A DNA stretch of 64,000 nt from Ureibacillus endophyticus (GTDB lineage: Bacteria > Bacillota > Bacilli > Bacillales_A > Planococcaceae), in contig NZ_RBZN01000001.1 in the NCBI RefSeq assembly GCF_003628435.1, positions 205,159-269,158 on the forward strand, written 5' to 3'. Of this stretch, positions 11,229 through 19,866 are shown piece after piece. The translations under genes and the position numbers were made by a program. Under the pieces are notes generated by a model. The model ran no database searches. It had not been told where the DNA came from and worked only from the letters and a program-made list of their open reading frames with translations. Position 1 is the stretch's first letter, and every line of letters starts with the position of its first letter.

Positions 11229-11270
11229 AAAAGGCAATCATGATTTTCATTTCATGATTGCCTTTATTTG
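11229..11270 (+). terminator. Rho-independent terminator of the heme operon
   Basis: A perfect 14-bp stem, AAAGGCAATCATGA against TCATGATTGCCTTT, with an 8-nt loop and a T-rich tail. It ends the hemAXCDBL transcript. Confidence 0.88.
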
Positions 11271-11295
11271 TTTTGGATATTGTGTTTTCCGATCT

Positions 11296-11976
11296 GAGCC
11301 GCCTCCGCATTTCTAATGTCCAGCTACGGCGGCTAGGCTCTCGCGACGCTTCGACTTCTCCTACGAAGGCAAAGAGCGCCTTCTAGTCGAAGTCTCCAGC
11401 GCGTGTCGAGCCTGAACGAGCCGCCTCCGCATTTCTAATGTCCAGTTACGGCGGCTAGGCTCTCGCGACGCTTCGACTTCTCCTACGAAGGCAAAGAGCG
11501 CCTTCTAGTCGAAGTCTCCAGCGCGTGTCGAGCCTGAACGAGCCGCCTCCGCTTTTCTAGTTGTCTAGCTCCGAACGCTTGCTCCTCGACAACTTCAGAA
11601 TCGTCTTCAAGGGTAAAAAGCGCCCTTTTGCCGATTCTTCCAGTTGTTGTCGGAGCAGGGCGAGCGTTCTCCGCATTTCTATTGTCTAGCTTTGGCGGCT
11701 AGCTCCTCGGAAACTTCGCCTTCCTCCTGCGTGTGTAAACACACTTGTCAGAAGCCTCCAGTTTCTATCGGAGCTAAACGAGCCGCCTCCGCTTTTCTAA
11801 TGTCCAGCTGCGCGCGTTAGCCGTTCGGAAACTTCAACTTCTTCCTACGTGTGCTAGCACACTTGTCAGAAGTCTCCGAAGTACAAGGAAGTACAAGTGC
11901 CGACAATGCTACAGGATGTGGCGTTTTTGTCGGCCAGTTTCGTTCACGGCTGACCGAACGCGCTCCGCTTTTCTTG
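11296..11976. repeat. Five tandem copies of a ~122-nt structured, GC-rich intergenic repeat
   Basis: Units begin at 11296, 11418, 11540, 11662 and 11780, giving periods of 122, 122, 122, 118 and about 178 nt (the last unit has an insertion). Units 1 and 2 differ at only one position. Units share a boundary motif like GCCTCCGCNTTTCTANTGTC. Each folds into a long hairpin whose arms change together: GGCGGCT/AGCCGCC in units 1, 2 and 4, GAACGCT/AGCGTTC in unit 3, and GCGCGTT/AACGCGC in unit 5. Further in, GCTCCTCGACAACT pairs with AGTTGTTGTCGGAGC in unit 3 and AGCTCCTCGGAAACT with AGTTTCTATCGGAGCT in unit 4. GC content is far above the flanks. No protein-coding potential is seen. I recall similar intergenic elements in other Bacillales genomes, function unknown. 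Confidence 0.9.
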
Positions 11977-12024
11977 GTATACTTCAATTTTTTGCGCATA
12001 TGGTAGATACGGGAGGGATATCAT

Positions 12025-13209
12025 ATGCAAAATATTAATTGGGATATGATGACACAATTTGTTTTTCCAGAAGAATTAGGCTTAGTCGAAGAAGTTATTT
12101 CGTGCAATATCATACCTCGTTGGCAACAAATTGAAACAGAAGATTCGATTCAACTTCATGGAATCTATCATATTACGGCAGTTGCTCGTTTTAACCCACA
12201 TGAATTGCCACAATATAGTGAAGGTACGTTAATAGAAGAGTTAGAGTTTGATGGAAATAATGGCTATTTTGAATATGCATTGCCTTTAAATGTAGATTTA
12301 CCCCGTGAGAAAGTTGCTCAAGATAACAAACCGGAAATAGCTGTAGATAACATTCAATTTTTAGTTTACGATGGTTGCAGTTGTACATTTAAATGGGAAG
12401 TAAACTGTGCCTTTGAAGAACCAGTACATGGGGCATTATTTAATCATGAACCGGTAAATGAACCTCCAATTATCGATTATCGAGCTGAGGAACCACAACA
12501 AGATATAACTCAGGAAATTCGTTTCGGTCATGATGCCATTTTCCCTGAAGAGCCAAACTTTGGCGATTTCCCAGTACTAGATGTAACAGAAACTATTCAG
12601 GATGGACAAACTTTTGAAGGAACTCCATCAAGTACTGAAGACTATTCACCCTCACAAGAAGTAGCCCCAGAACAAAATGTAGCACCAATTGATGATATTG
12701 CTCCAGTGCAAATGGAACCGATAAAAGAAGCAGTTCCTCAACAACAAGAGGTACCTGTAAATGAAGTAGTTCCAAAAGAACAAGTGGAACCAATTCAAGA
12801 AGCAGTACCATTGCAACAAGAGGAATCTATAAATGAAGTAGCCCCAGTTCAAAATGTAGCCCCAGCAGTTCAACCAACTCCAGTGGATGAACAAACGATA
12901 CAACCAGTTGAATTGCAAGAAGAAGCACCAAAAACAAAAAATACAGCAATCAAAGAAGTTCATCTAAATACGTTTGATGAGAGTGATAGTAATATTTTAG
13001 ACCTTGCTACAGATGTTGTAGTTAACAGAGGTACAATCGTTCAAGATAGTGATGAAAACCAGGTTTATTCTCAAGTTGAAGAACCACAAAAGAAAGAGAA
13101 AATAATTCACTCCAATCAATATTTCCCAACAGATGCTGATGATTTTTATAATGATTTGAAAGAGTCCTATACGATTTTAAATATATCAAATAAAATCCGT
13201 AATGAATAA
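12025..13209 (+). CDS. spoVID: SpoVID-like spore coat morphogenetic protein (no LysM domain)
   Basis: Probable spore coat or envelope morphogenetic protein. Residues about 15-130 resemble the SPOCS (DUF3794) beta-domain of SpoVID, for example SIQLHGIYHITAVARF and the following Asn/Glu-rich strands. Residues about 205-300 are low-complexity, made of imperfect repeats of the type PxQExVPxxEVxP. The C-terminus is acidic and ends without the LysM domain that closes B. subtilis SpoVID. The position directly after hemL and before valS is that of spoVID in B. subtilis; ysxE, next to it there, is not here. The ATG at 12025 has GGGAGGG 7 nt upstream. Family assignment rests on domain pattern plus synteny; exact orthology is less sure. 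Confidence 0.65.
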   Translation: MQNINWDMMTQFVFPEELGLVEEVISCNIIPRWQQIETEDSIQLHGIYHITAVARFNPHELPQYSEGTLIEELEFDGNNGYFEYALPLNVDLPREKVAQDNKPEIAVDNIQFLVYDGCSCTFKWEVNCAFEEPVHGALFNHEPVNEPPIIDYRAEEPQQDITQEIRFGHDAIFPEEPNFGDFPVLDVTETIQDGQTFEGTPSSTEDYSPSQEVAPEQNVAPIDDIAPVQMEPIKEAVPQQQEVPVNEVVPKEQVEPIQEAVPLQQEESINEVAPVQNVAPAVQPTPVDEQTIQPVELQEEAPKTKNTAIKEVHLNTFDESDSNILDLATDVVVNRGTIVQDSDENQVYSQVEEPQKKEKIIHSNQYFPTDADDFYNDLKESYTILNISNKIRNE

Positions 13210-13404
13210 ATAGCATAACCCAGCTAAAATTAATAGAAAAATAATGTCACCTGTCGTTGGTATGATGATTGTTCGTATTCCCTGAAAAACAGTAATTGGA
13301 ATAATGATTTGTTTACAGAAAAATCTTGTTTTCCTTAGCCATGGTGGCAATAAATATGGATTATAGCCTCTACCTTGGAAGCCCTTTTTTTTCAATTTGT
13401 TCAC
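13186..13404 (-). CDS. Small single-pass membrane protein, unknown function
   Basis: An open frame of up to 72 residues convergent with the SpoVID-like gene, whose 3' end it overlaps by 24 nt. The N-terminal half is basic (NKLKKKGFQGRG, RKTRFFCKQ); a segment with IIIPTTGDI follows, then one clear membrane helix IIFLLILAGLCYLF at the end. AAAGG lies just upstream of a GTG at 13404, but the spacing suits the in-frame TTG at 13395 better, so the start is uncertain. I do not recognise the family. Composition looks like a real membrane peptide rather than a shadow frame, but no second line of evidence is available. Confidence 0.5.
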   Translation of the reverse strand: MNKLKKKGFQGRGYNPYLLPPWLRKTRFFCKQIIIPITVFQGIRTIIIPTTGDIIFLLILAGLCYLFITDFI

Positions 13405-13430
13405 ACACCTTTCGGGATATTCGTTGTAAC

Positions 13431-13458
13431 TTGAAAACAGTTGTTGTAATATTATACA
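13431..13458 (+). promoter_or_regulatory. Predicted promoter of the valS leader
   Basis: TTGAAA (13431-13436) and TATACA (13453-13458) with a 16-bp spacer lie upstream of the T-box leader, giving a predicted start near 13465. Judged by eye. Confidence 0.45.
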
Positions 13459-13464
13459 ATGTAT

Positions 13465-13830
13465 ACAGTAGCATTTTGGTTCCCTATCCTATGAATAGGG
13501 AAGCGATAAGGATTAAATTCCTTTTGCTCCGAGACAGCTGTGTTTCAAGTGAAAATGAATAGTTGATGCTATGAATAGGAAGAGTAAAATGATTCTTACA
13601 TGCAAAAGAGAGGAAACGGTAGCTGAAAAGTTTCTGCATGTGCTCATTTGAAGGTAGCCTAGGAGCAGCTTTTGTGAACGTTAGTAGCAAAATGCCGGTA
13701 AAACCGTTACCCTAATAAGTGCCAAGTTTTCTTAAATACAACTTGATTATTTAAGTTAATTTGGAATAAAGGTGGTACCGCGAATTTTATATAAACTCCT
13801 TCGTCCTTTTTTGACGAATGGAGTTTTTTT
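13465..13830 (+). promoter_or_regulatory. T-box riboswitch leader of valS
   Basis: tRNA-Val-sensing leader that allows read-through when uncharged tRNA accumulates. The conserved T-box GGTGGTACCGCG is at 13771-13782 and is followed by the terminator hairpin AAACTCCTTCGTCC/GACGAATGGAGTTT with a T-run (13793-13830). Stem I material of the AGAGAGGAAACGG type is visible near 13605. A candidate Val specifier codon GTA lies at 13654-13656 in the usual context, after GAAG and before a GGAGC block. The exact 5' boundary is uncertain. Confidence 0.9.
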
Positions 13831-13853
13831 ATTTTCTAAGGAGGAAAACAATC

Positions 13854-16505
13854 ATGACAGAACAACAAAACATTTCAATGCCAACGAAATACGATCCACA
13901 AAATATTGAAGCTGGTCGTTATGAATGGTGGCTACAAGGCAAGTATTTTGAAGCACAACCTGAAAGTGGAAAACAACCGTATTCAATCGTAATTCCACCG
14001 CCAAACGTTACAGGTAAATTACACTTAGGTCATGCTTGGGATACAACATTACAAGATATTATTATCCGTATGAAACGCATGCAGGGTTATGATGCGCTTT
14101 GGTTACCTGGTATGGACCACGCTGGTATCGCAACACAAGCAAAAGTAGAAGCAAAACTTCGTGAAGAGGGCGTTACTCGATATGACCTTGGTCGTGAGAA
14201 ATTCCTAGAAAAAACTTGGGAATGGAAAGAAGAGTATGCAGGTCATATCCGTCAACAATGGGCTAAATTAGGGTTAGGTCTAGACTATACACGTGAACGT
14301 TTCACTCTTGATAAAGGTTTATCGGATGCAGTTAAAGAAGTATTCGTAAAATTATATGAAAAAGGGTTAATCTATCGTGGGGAACGTATCATTAACTGGG
14401 ACCCTGCAGCAAAAACAGCATTATCTGATATCGAAGTAATCCATAAAGAAGTAGAAGGTGCATTCTACCATATGGAATACCCATTAGCAGATGGTTCAGG
14501 TAAACTACGTGTTGCAACTACACGTCCTGAAACAATGCTAGGTGACTCAGGGGTTGCCGTTCACCCTGAAGATGAACGTTATAAACACTTAATTGGTAAA
14601 ACTGTCATTTTACCAATCGTAGGTCGTGAAATTCCAATCGTTGCAGATGAATATGTAGATATGGAATTCGGTACAGGTGTAGTAAAAATGACTCCTGCTC
14701 ATGACCCTAACGACTTTGAAGTAGGTAATCGTCATAATTTAGAACGTATTTTAGTAATGAACGAAGACGGTACTATGAATGATTTAGCTGGCAAATATGC
14801 TGGTATGGATCGTTTTGAATGCCGTAAACAAATTGTAAAAGACTTACAAGAAGCTGGTGTACTTGTTGAAATCGAACCACATACGCATCAAGTAGGTCAC
14901 TCTGAACGTTCAGGAGCGGTGGTTGAACCGTACCTTTCAGCACAATGGTTCGTTAAGATGGGACCTCTTGCAGAACAGGCACTAGCAATTCAAAAAAATG
15001 AAGACGAGAAAGTAAACTTCGTACCAAATCGTTTTGAAAATACGTACAATCGTTGGATGGAAAATATTCATGACTGGTGTATTTCACGTCAATTATGGTG
15101 GGGTCACCAAATCCCAGCTTGGTATCATAACGATACAGGCGAAATTTATGTTGGGAAAGAAGCTCCAGAAGATAGCGAAAACTGGACACAAGATGAAGAC
15201 GTTCTTGATACTTGGTTCTCATCAGCATTATGGCCATTTTCAACAATGGGCTGGCCAGATACTGAAAACGAAGAATTTAAACGTTACTACCCAACAAACA
15301 CATTAGTAACGGGTTATGATATCATCTTCTTCTGGGTAAGTCGTATGATTTTCCAAGGTAAAGAATTTACTGGCGTACGTCCATTTAAAGATGTATTAAT
15401 CCATGGTTTAGTTCGTGATGGTGAAGGCCGTAAAATGAGTAAATCTCTTGGTAACGGTGTAGACCCAATGGAAGTTATCGAACAATACGGAGCTGACTCC
15501 CTACGTTACTTCTTAGCTACTGGTTCGTCACCTGGTCAAGATTTACGTTATACAACTGAAAAAGTAGAGGCTGTATGGAATTTTGCGAATAAAATTTGGA
15601 ATGCTTCACGTTTTGCATTAATGAATATGGAAGGTCTTACATTTGAAGAAATCGATTTAACAGGTAATTTAAATGTTGCTGATAAATGGATTTTAACTCG
15701 ATTAAATGAAACAATTGCACGTGTAACAGATCTTGCAGAACGTTATGAATTTGGTGAAGTTGGTCGCGAATTATATAACTTCATTTGGGATGATTTCTGT
15801 TCTTGGTATATTGAAATGGCGAAACTTCCTCTTTATGGTGAAGATGAAGCGGCTAAGAAAACAACACGTTCAGTATTAGCATATGTATTAGATCAAACAA
15901 TGCGCCTATTACATCCATTCATGCCATTTATTACAGAGGAAATTTGGCAACACCTTCCACACGAAGGAGAATCAATTACAGTAGCTGCATGGCCAACAGT
16001 GAAAGAAGAATTTAATTTTGCACAAGAAGCTACAAGTATGAAACTACTCATGGACATTATACGTTCAGTGCGTAACATTCGTGCAGAAGTAAACACACCA
16101 ATGAGTAAAAAAGTTCCATTATACATTGCAGCTAAAGATCCAGAAACAGCAGGCATTTTAGAAGACAATCGTGCTTACATTGAAAAATTCTGTAATCCAG
16201 AGAATTTAAATATTGGTGTAAACTTAGAAGCACCAGGCCAATCAATGTCAGCAGTTGTTACTGGAGCTGAATTATTCTTACCACTTGCTGGTTTAATCAA
16301 CTTAGATGAAGAAATTGCTCGTCTTGAAAAAGAATTAGAAAAATGGGCAAAAGAAGTGAAATTAGTATCTGGTAAGCTTTCAAATGAAAAATTCGTTTCA
16401 AAAGCACCAGAAGCCCTAGTTGCTAAAGAACGTGAAAAATTAGCAGATTATCAAGAAAAGCATGAAGCAGTTGAAAAACGTTTAGCAGAGTTACGTAATA
16501 TGTAA
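13854..16505 (+). CDS. valS: Valyl-tRNA synthetase
   Basis: Class I aminoacyl-tRNA synthetase that charges tRNA-Val, with an editing domain that removes mischarged threonine. It has 883 residues, the usual length. The signature HLGH is at 57-60 and KMSKS at 527-531. The CP1 editing domain lies between them, an anticodon-binding domain follows, and the C-terminal coiled coil is clear ([15 protein letters not shown] near 825-840). The ATG at 13854 has AGGAGG upstream; the in-frame start at 13818 lies inside the T-box terminator and is rejected. Expression is controlled by the T-box leader. In B. subtilis folC follows directly; here four unrelated genes intervene. Confidence 0.98.
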   Translation: MTEQQNISMPTKYDPQNIEAGRYEWWLQGKYFEAQPESGKQPYSIVIPPPNVTGKLHLGHAWDTTLQDIIIRMKRMQGYDALWLPGMDHAGIATQAKVEAKLREEGVTRYDLGREKFLEKTWEWKEEYAGHIRQQWAKLGLGLDYTRERFTLDKGLSDAVKEVFVKLYEKGLIYRGERIINWDPAAKTALSDIEVIHKEVEGAFYHMEYPLADGSGKLRVATTRPETMLGDSGVAVHPEDERYKHLIGKTVILPIVGREIPIVADEYVDMEFGTGVVKMTPAHDPNDFEVGNRHNLERILVMNEDGTMNDLAGKYAGMDRFECRKQIVKDLQEAGVLVEIEPHTHQVGHSERSGAVVEPYLSAQWFVKMGPLAEQALAIQKNEDEKVNFVPNRFENTYNRWMENIHDWCISRQLWWGHQIPAWYHNDTGEIYVGKEAPEDSENWTQDEDVLDTWFSSALWPFSTMGWPDTENEEFKRYYPTNTLVTGYDIIFFWVSRMIFQGKEFTGVRPFKDVLIHGLVRDGEGRKMSKSLGNGVDPMEVIEQYGADSLRYFLATGSSPGQDLRYTTEKVEAVWNFANKIWNASRFALMNMEGLTFEEIDLTGNLNVADKWILTRLNETIARVTDLAERYEFGEVGRELYNFIWDDFCSWYIEMAKLPLYGEDEAAKKTTRSVLAYVLDQTMRLLHPFMPFITEEIWQHLPHEGESITVAAWPTVKEEFNFAQEATSMKLLMDIIRSVRNIRAEVNTPMSKKVPLYIAAKDPETAGILEDNRAYIEKFCNPENLNIGVNLEAPGQSMSAVVTGAELFLPLAGLINLDEEIARLEKELEKWAKEVKLVSGKLSNEKFVSKAPEALVAKEREKLADYQEKHEAVEKRLAELRNM

Positions 16506-16514
16506 TAAAATATG

Positions 16515-16552
16515 AGGAGAAGTAATTAGGTTCTAATTACTTCTCCTTTTTT
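16515..16552 (+). terminator. Rho-independent terminator after valS
   Basis: A perfect stem AGGAGAAGTAATTA/TAATTACTTCTCCT with a 5-nt loop, followed by six T residues. Confidence 0.88.
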
Positions 16553-16586
16553 AATATAAAATGCCCTCATATTAGGAGGTAAATTG

Positions 16587-18365
16587 ATGGCAAGCAATCC
16601 ATCGTTCGAAAATGAAATAAATCACTTATTTGTTTACGAACAAAAACAGTCTTTTTCCTTTTCAAAAAGTATGTATAAAGGTGAAAAGGAAATTTTAATT
16701 GTTGTGAAAGATACCCAAAATAAAAACAGAGCAAAGTTTTGGGCGAGAAAACTACATAAAATTTATAATGTTCATGTTTTAGCAGTAACGTTATTTCATT
16801 CTCAAAAAATCGATTCTTATATAAATAAAAACAATATTGCCTCGGTAATTGTAGTTGATATAGAAGCTACTAATAAGGGGATTGTTATTTCAACAGAAGA
16901 TGATAGTTTGTACTCTTTTTTATCAGAATCACTATCAACCAATAATGAACAGCAAGTTAATTTGAATAAGGAAGATGTAAAAACGTTTAGGACAAGCCGT
17001 TTTACTTCTTTAATTAAAATTGGTCAGATAAAAAATTATCATCGATTTTTTGCCTTCTTTACTTCCTATATTCACTTACATCCTAAATTATCATTAGAAC
17101 ATAGGGAAAGTAAGATATATCGTGTGAGTGGGAAAAAAGTAGGGCAGAACATTCCTTTTAATCGAGTTGAGCTAAATCCTTCAGTATTGGAACAATTGAA
17201 TTTACAAGAGAATGATTATGTTGTTATATATAATCCAATGAATAGCAAATTTGCCATAGGATGCATTAAAAGCTCAAAGAAATCGATGGCTGATGAAATT
17301 ATTTTAAGTTTTTCAATTAAGAAAAAATTAGAACTACCATCTGCAATCGTGTTCCATCCTTTAAAGAAAATTATTAGTTCGAAAATCCAAATTCAGGCGG
17401 TAAAAAAGATTGCTGACGGCAGTATTACTGTATCTGATGATATTTTCCAAAAGGTTAATGAAATCGGTACATCACATTTTGAAATTGTAAATAGGGCAAC
17501 TTCCGCATCTATCGATTTGGAGCGTTCCAAAATTATATTAGATAGTTCTTTAGATGCTGGAACAATCAGATTAAGTTACTTACAGCGGGAATTTTTAAAT
17601 TTTGAACATCCACCTGATACACTATCTGATTATTATTACCAATTATTTAGTAGTACACCTGAACTAACTGATGAGCAATTGAACTTTTTAGCAGAACACT
17701 ATAGTCATAATAAAGTACATAAGATTGATACATATGAGGAGAAAGTAAAGGCTAAGAAACTTCTTCAAAAAGTTGGATATAATCGAGCGGTGATTTATCC
17801 ATTGCCTGAGAAGCGGAGAAGGAAGAAATTAAATCCGTTACAAAAACTGTTTTATTTTTACCTGCGATGGTCAATTCGTCCTTCTTCAGTAAAGTTGAAA
17901 GTAATTCGTCCATACAGTACAGATGAATCGAGTAATATTGTACGTGTGTCAAAAAGTGTGATGAGTTTATTGGGGATAGCTGAAAATGATTTAATTACTC
18001 TTCATTATCGTGGAAGAACAATAACTGTACCTGTACTTGAACTTGCATCTACTGAATTAATTAAAGAAACAAATATAATTTCAAATGAAAGTAGTATCAA
18101 CATCTCCATAGGGATACCAGCACATTTAAGAGATAAGTTGGGGATTAAACAAATTGGTAAGATTTGTGATGTTGAAAGGGACCTCTTCTATTTATTTAGA
18201 AAAAGTGTGAACACACAGTTTTTGCCAGTCCTTGCTACGATTTTTACTATCACGCAGTTAAAGATTGATGATTGGTGGATAAAGGTTGCTATGATTATTA
18301 TTATCGTTCCTTTATCTAGTTATCTAACATTATCAGCAGTGCGTGAGAAAATACCTAAACTTTAG
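16587..18365 (+). CDS. Unrecognised 592-aa protein with two beta-barrel-like segments and a C-terminal membrane anchor
   Basis: I do not recognise this protein. The first ~150 residues are mixed alpha/beta, with an AKFWARKLHKIYNVHVLAV segment. Two later segments, about 175-265 and 425-530, share a layout. Each has a strand, then a turn like VELNPSVLEQLNLQENDYV or RVSKSVMSLLGIAENDLI, and then a second half-motif like IILSFSIKKKLELP or INISIGIPAHLRDKLGI. This resembles tandem double-psi or swapped-hairpin beta-barrel folds (AbrB/VAT-N type), as pattern inference only. The last ~50 residues hold two hydrophobic stretches. The ATG at 16587 has AGGAGGT 6 nt upstream. It is followed 9 nt later by the amidohydrolase-like gene, so the two form an operon opposing the ATP-grasp pair. 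Confidence 0.75.
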   Translation: MASNPSFENEINHLFVYEQKQSFSFSKSMYKGEKEILIVVKDTQNKNRAKFWARKLHKIYNVHVLAVTLFHSQKIDSYINKNNIASVIVVDIEATNKGIVISTEDDSLYSFLSESLSTNNEQQVNLNKEDVKTFRTSRFTSLIKIGQIKNYHRFFAFFTSYIHLHPKLSLEHRESKIYRVSGKKVGQNIPFNRVELNPSVLEQLNLQENDYVVIYNPMNSKFAIGCIKSSKKSMADEIILSFSIKKKLELPSAIVFHPLKKIISSKIQIQAVKKIADGSITVSDDIFQKVNEIGTSHFEIVNRATSASIDLERSKIILDSSLDAGTIRLSYLQREFLNFEHPPDTLSDYYYQLFSSTPELTDEQLNFLAEHYSHNKVHKIDTYEEKVKAKKLLQKVGYNRAVIYPLPEKRRRKKLNPLQKLFYFYLRWSIRPSSVKLKVIRPYSTDESSNIVRVSKSVMSLLGIAENDLITLHYRGRTITVPVLELASTELIKETNIISNESSINISIGIPAHLRDKLGIKQIGKICDVERDLFYLFRKSVNTQFLPVLATIFTITQLKIDDWWIKVAMIIIIVPLSSYLTLSAVREKIPKL

Positions 18366-18374
18366 GAGGAAAAT

Positions 18375-19019
18375 ATGGATCTCATTGAAGAAATAATGGG
18401 TTTGGAAAAAGCCTATATCAAAGAAGATTTCCCTGAATCATTTGAAATACTTAAAGGAGAGCTTCCTATTATTTTATCTAGCCCTCATAGTGTTACACAT
18501 TTTCGAGAGGGCAAGATAAAACAAGGTGAATTCATGACAGGGGCATTAGTGAAGATCCTTCAAAAAAGGTTAAATTGTTTTGCCATTACGAAAACGAAAA
18601 ATGATTTGACTGATCCGAATTACGATGGTTTTCATCCATATAAAGAAGTTATAAAAAAAGTGGTAACAGAGTTCAATCTTAAGTATTTATTTGATTTGCA
18701 TATTATGTCTAGTAAACGACCGAGTGCGATTGAAATTGGAACCGGTAACGGAAAAAATGTTTTTAACAATCCCCAATATGCGGGCATTATTAAAGAATCG
18801 TTTGAAAGTCAAAATATAACACCAGTGATTATAGACGAGCTCTTTACTGGTGGTTATAAAAATACAGTTTCTTCAGAAGTCTCAAAGACAGTTGGAATCC
18901 CTTGCATTCAAATTGAAATAAATTGGAGATTACTTGATTTAGCTTCACCTAATCATCAAGTTCAAGGGGTAATAGATTCACTAACGAATAGTATTTTAAA
19001 AATTTTAAAAGATCAGTGA
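18375..19019 (+). CDS. N-formylglutamate amidohydrolase-like metal-dependent hydrolase
   Basis: Probable zinc hydrolase of the N-formylglutamate amidohydrolase (FGase) superfamily, which is structurally related to M14-type carboxypeptidases. The 214-residue protein has SSPHS at 35-39, DLH at 107-109 and RPSAIEIGTG at 115-124, placed as the family's metal-binding and substrate blocks. The true substrate is unknown: histidine-degradation genes are absent from the neighbourhood, so a role in formylglutamate breakdown is unlikely. It has a strong AGGAGG site, lies 9 nt after the 592-aa gene, and is convergent with two ATP-grasp ligases. A peptide- or amide-bond hydrolase paired with ligases is a plausible inference. 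Confidence 0.72.
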   Translation: MDLIEEIMGLEKAYIKEDFPESFEILKGELPIILSSPHSVTHFREGKIKQGEFMTGALVKILQKRLNCFAITKTKNDLTDPNYDGFHPYKEVIKKVVTEFNLKYLFDLHIMSSKRPSAIEIGTGNGKNVFNNPQYAGIIKESFESQNITPVIIDELFTGGYKNTVSSEVSKTVGIPCIQIEINWRLLDLASPNHQVQGVIDSLTNSILKILKDQ

Positions 19020-19023
19020 ATCA

Positions 19024-19064
19024 AGAAGCTCATCAAAACCATTGGGAATGGAATTGATGAGCTT
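19024..19064. terminator. Bidirectional terminator between convergent genes
   Basis: The stem AAGCTCATCAA...CCATT pairs with AATGG...TTGATGAGCTT. It can end both the + strand hydrolase transcript and the - strand ATP-grasp transcript. Confidence 0.75.
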
Positions 19065-19071
19065 TCAATTT

Positions 19072-19866
19072 CTAAGATAGCATCTTTTTAATATATGAAA
19101 TTAAGACTTGAGGTAAATTGACATCATATAGGTTATAGAATGATCGTGCACCAACAGGATCTTCTAATTCATTTAAGTAATAAACACCATCGCTTTTTAT
19201 AAAATCAATACCAATATAGTCACTTTTAAGTTCGCGGGTAATTTTGTAAAGATAACTTTTTAAATTTTCTGGTATAAGAAAATGCTCAATTGTTCCCCCT
19301 AGTGTGTAGTTGGATTTAAAATTATCTGAACCAGTTCTTAATACTGAACCAAGTATTTGTTCACCAAGCATCCACACTCGAATATCTTGGTTATTCGATG
19401 GCATAAAAGGTTGAATGATTGATGAGTCCTTACCAAATTGGTTTATGTACTGATTTACTTCTTGTTCCGTCTTACAAAGTACAACTTCTTGTCCACCATG
19501 CCCGGATACAGATTTTACAACCACGGGATAAGTGATTTGTTCAGGTAATGCTTTCCAAGATGGGATGGAAGGAATGTTCAATTTTTTTGCAAATTGATAA
19601 GTATCCCATTTATTATTTGCTAACTTATTAACTAAATGATTATTAAAGGTTTTAATGTTTTGTTGTTCAAAATAAAGGGCTACTTTGTAATTTCGTGTAC
19701 GGTTCCAAACAAAATCTATGTCGAAGTGGTGATGTAAATTATATTCGTGTTCAAATTTTAATATTAGTTCAATTTGTTGTGTACGTGCTTCAGCGATAAG
19801 TTCATCAATAAACGATTTGTTTTTCTTAGCATCTTGTTCAGAGTAAAATAACCATCCCACTGTCAT
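19072..19866 (-). CDS. ATP-grasp ligase, RimK/YheCD-like (second of a pair)
   Basis: Predicted ATP-dependent carboxylate-amine ligase with the ATP-grasp fold, 264 residues. The ATP-binding lysine blocks are YPVVVKSVSGHGGQEVV near 115-130 and the QPFMPSNNQDIRVWMLG strand near 152-168. The final acidic block reads LNELEDPVGARSF, where its upstream partner has CEVNAAAHIR. The metal-ligand E-x-N is therefore E-L-E here, an unusual change that may alter or reduce activity. The start codon overlaps the partner's stop by 4 nt (ATGA), giving coupled translation. The substrate is unknown; peptide tailoring or an amide-linked metabolite is inferred only from family. Confidence 0.78.
   Translation of the reverse strand: MTVGWLFYSEQDAKKNKSFIDELIAEARTQQIELILKFEHEYNLHHHFDIDFVWNRTRNYKVALYFEQQNIKTFNNHLVNKLANNKWDTYQFAKKLNIPSIPSWKALPEQITYPVVVKSVSGHGGQEVVLCKTEQEVNQYINQFGKDSSIIQPFMPSNNQDIRVWMLGEQILGSVLRTGSDNFKSNYTLGGTIEHFLIPENLKSYLYKITRELKSDYIGIDFIKSDGVYYLNELEDPVGARSFYNLYDVNLPQVLISYIKKMLS

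Noticed and set aside
11296..11976. CRISPR array
   Set aside because: Repeat period is about 122 nt with whole-unit similarity and internal hairpins; there are no short identical repeats with unique spacers and no cas genes.
11817..11999. 60-aa minus-strand ORF in the repeat region
   Set aside because: It lies inside the last structured unit, has no ribosome-binding site, and its composition mirrors the repeat.
12593..12963. Minus-strand ORFs opposite the SpoVID-like gene
   Set aside because: They are mirror frames of the low-complexity Pro/Gln/Val repeats and show only biased Leu/Trp/Tyr strings.
13326..13690. ORFs over the valS leader on both strands
   Set aside because: They cover the promoter and T-box leader and the small minus-strand gene; no ribosome-binding site or recognisable protein pattern is present.
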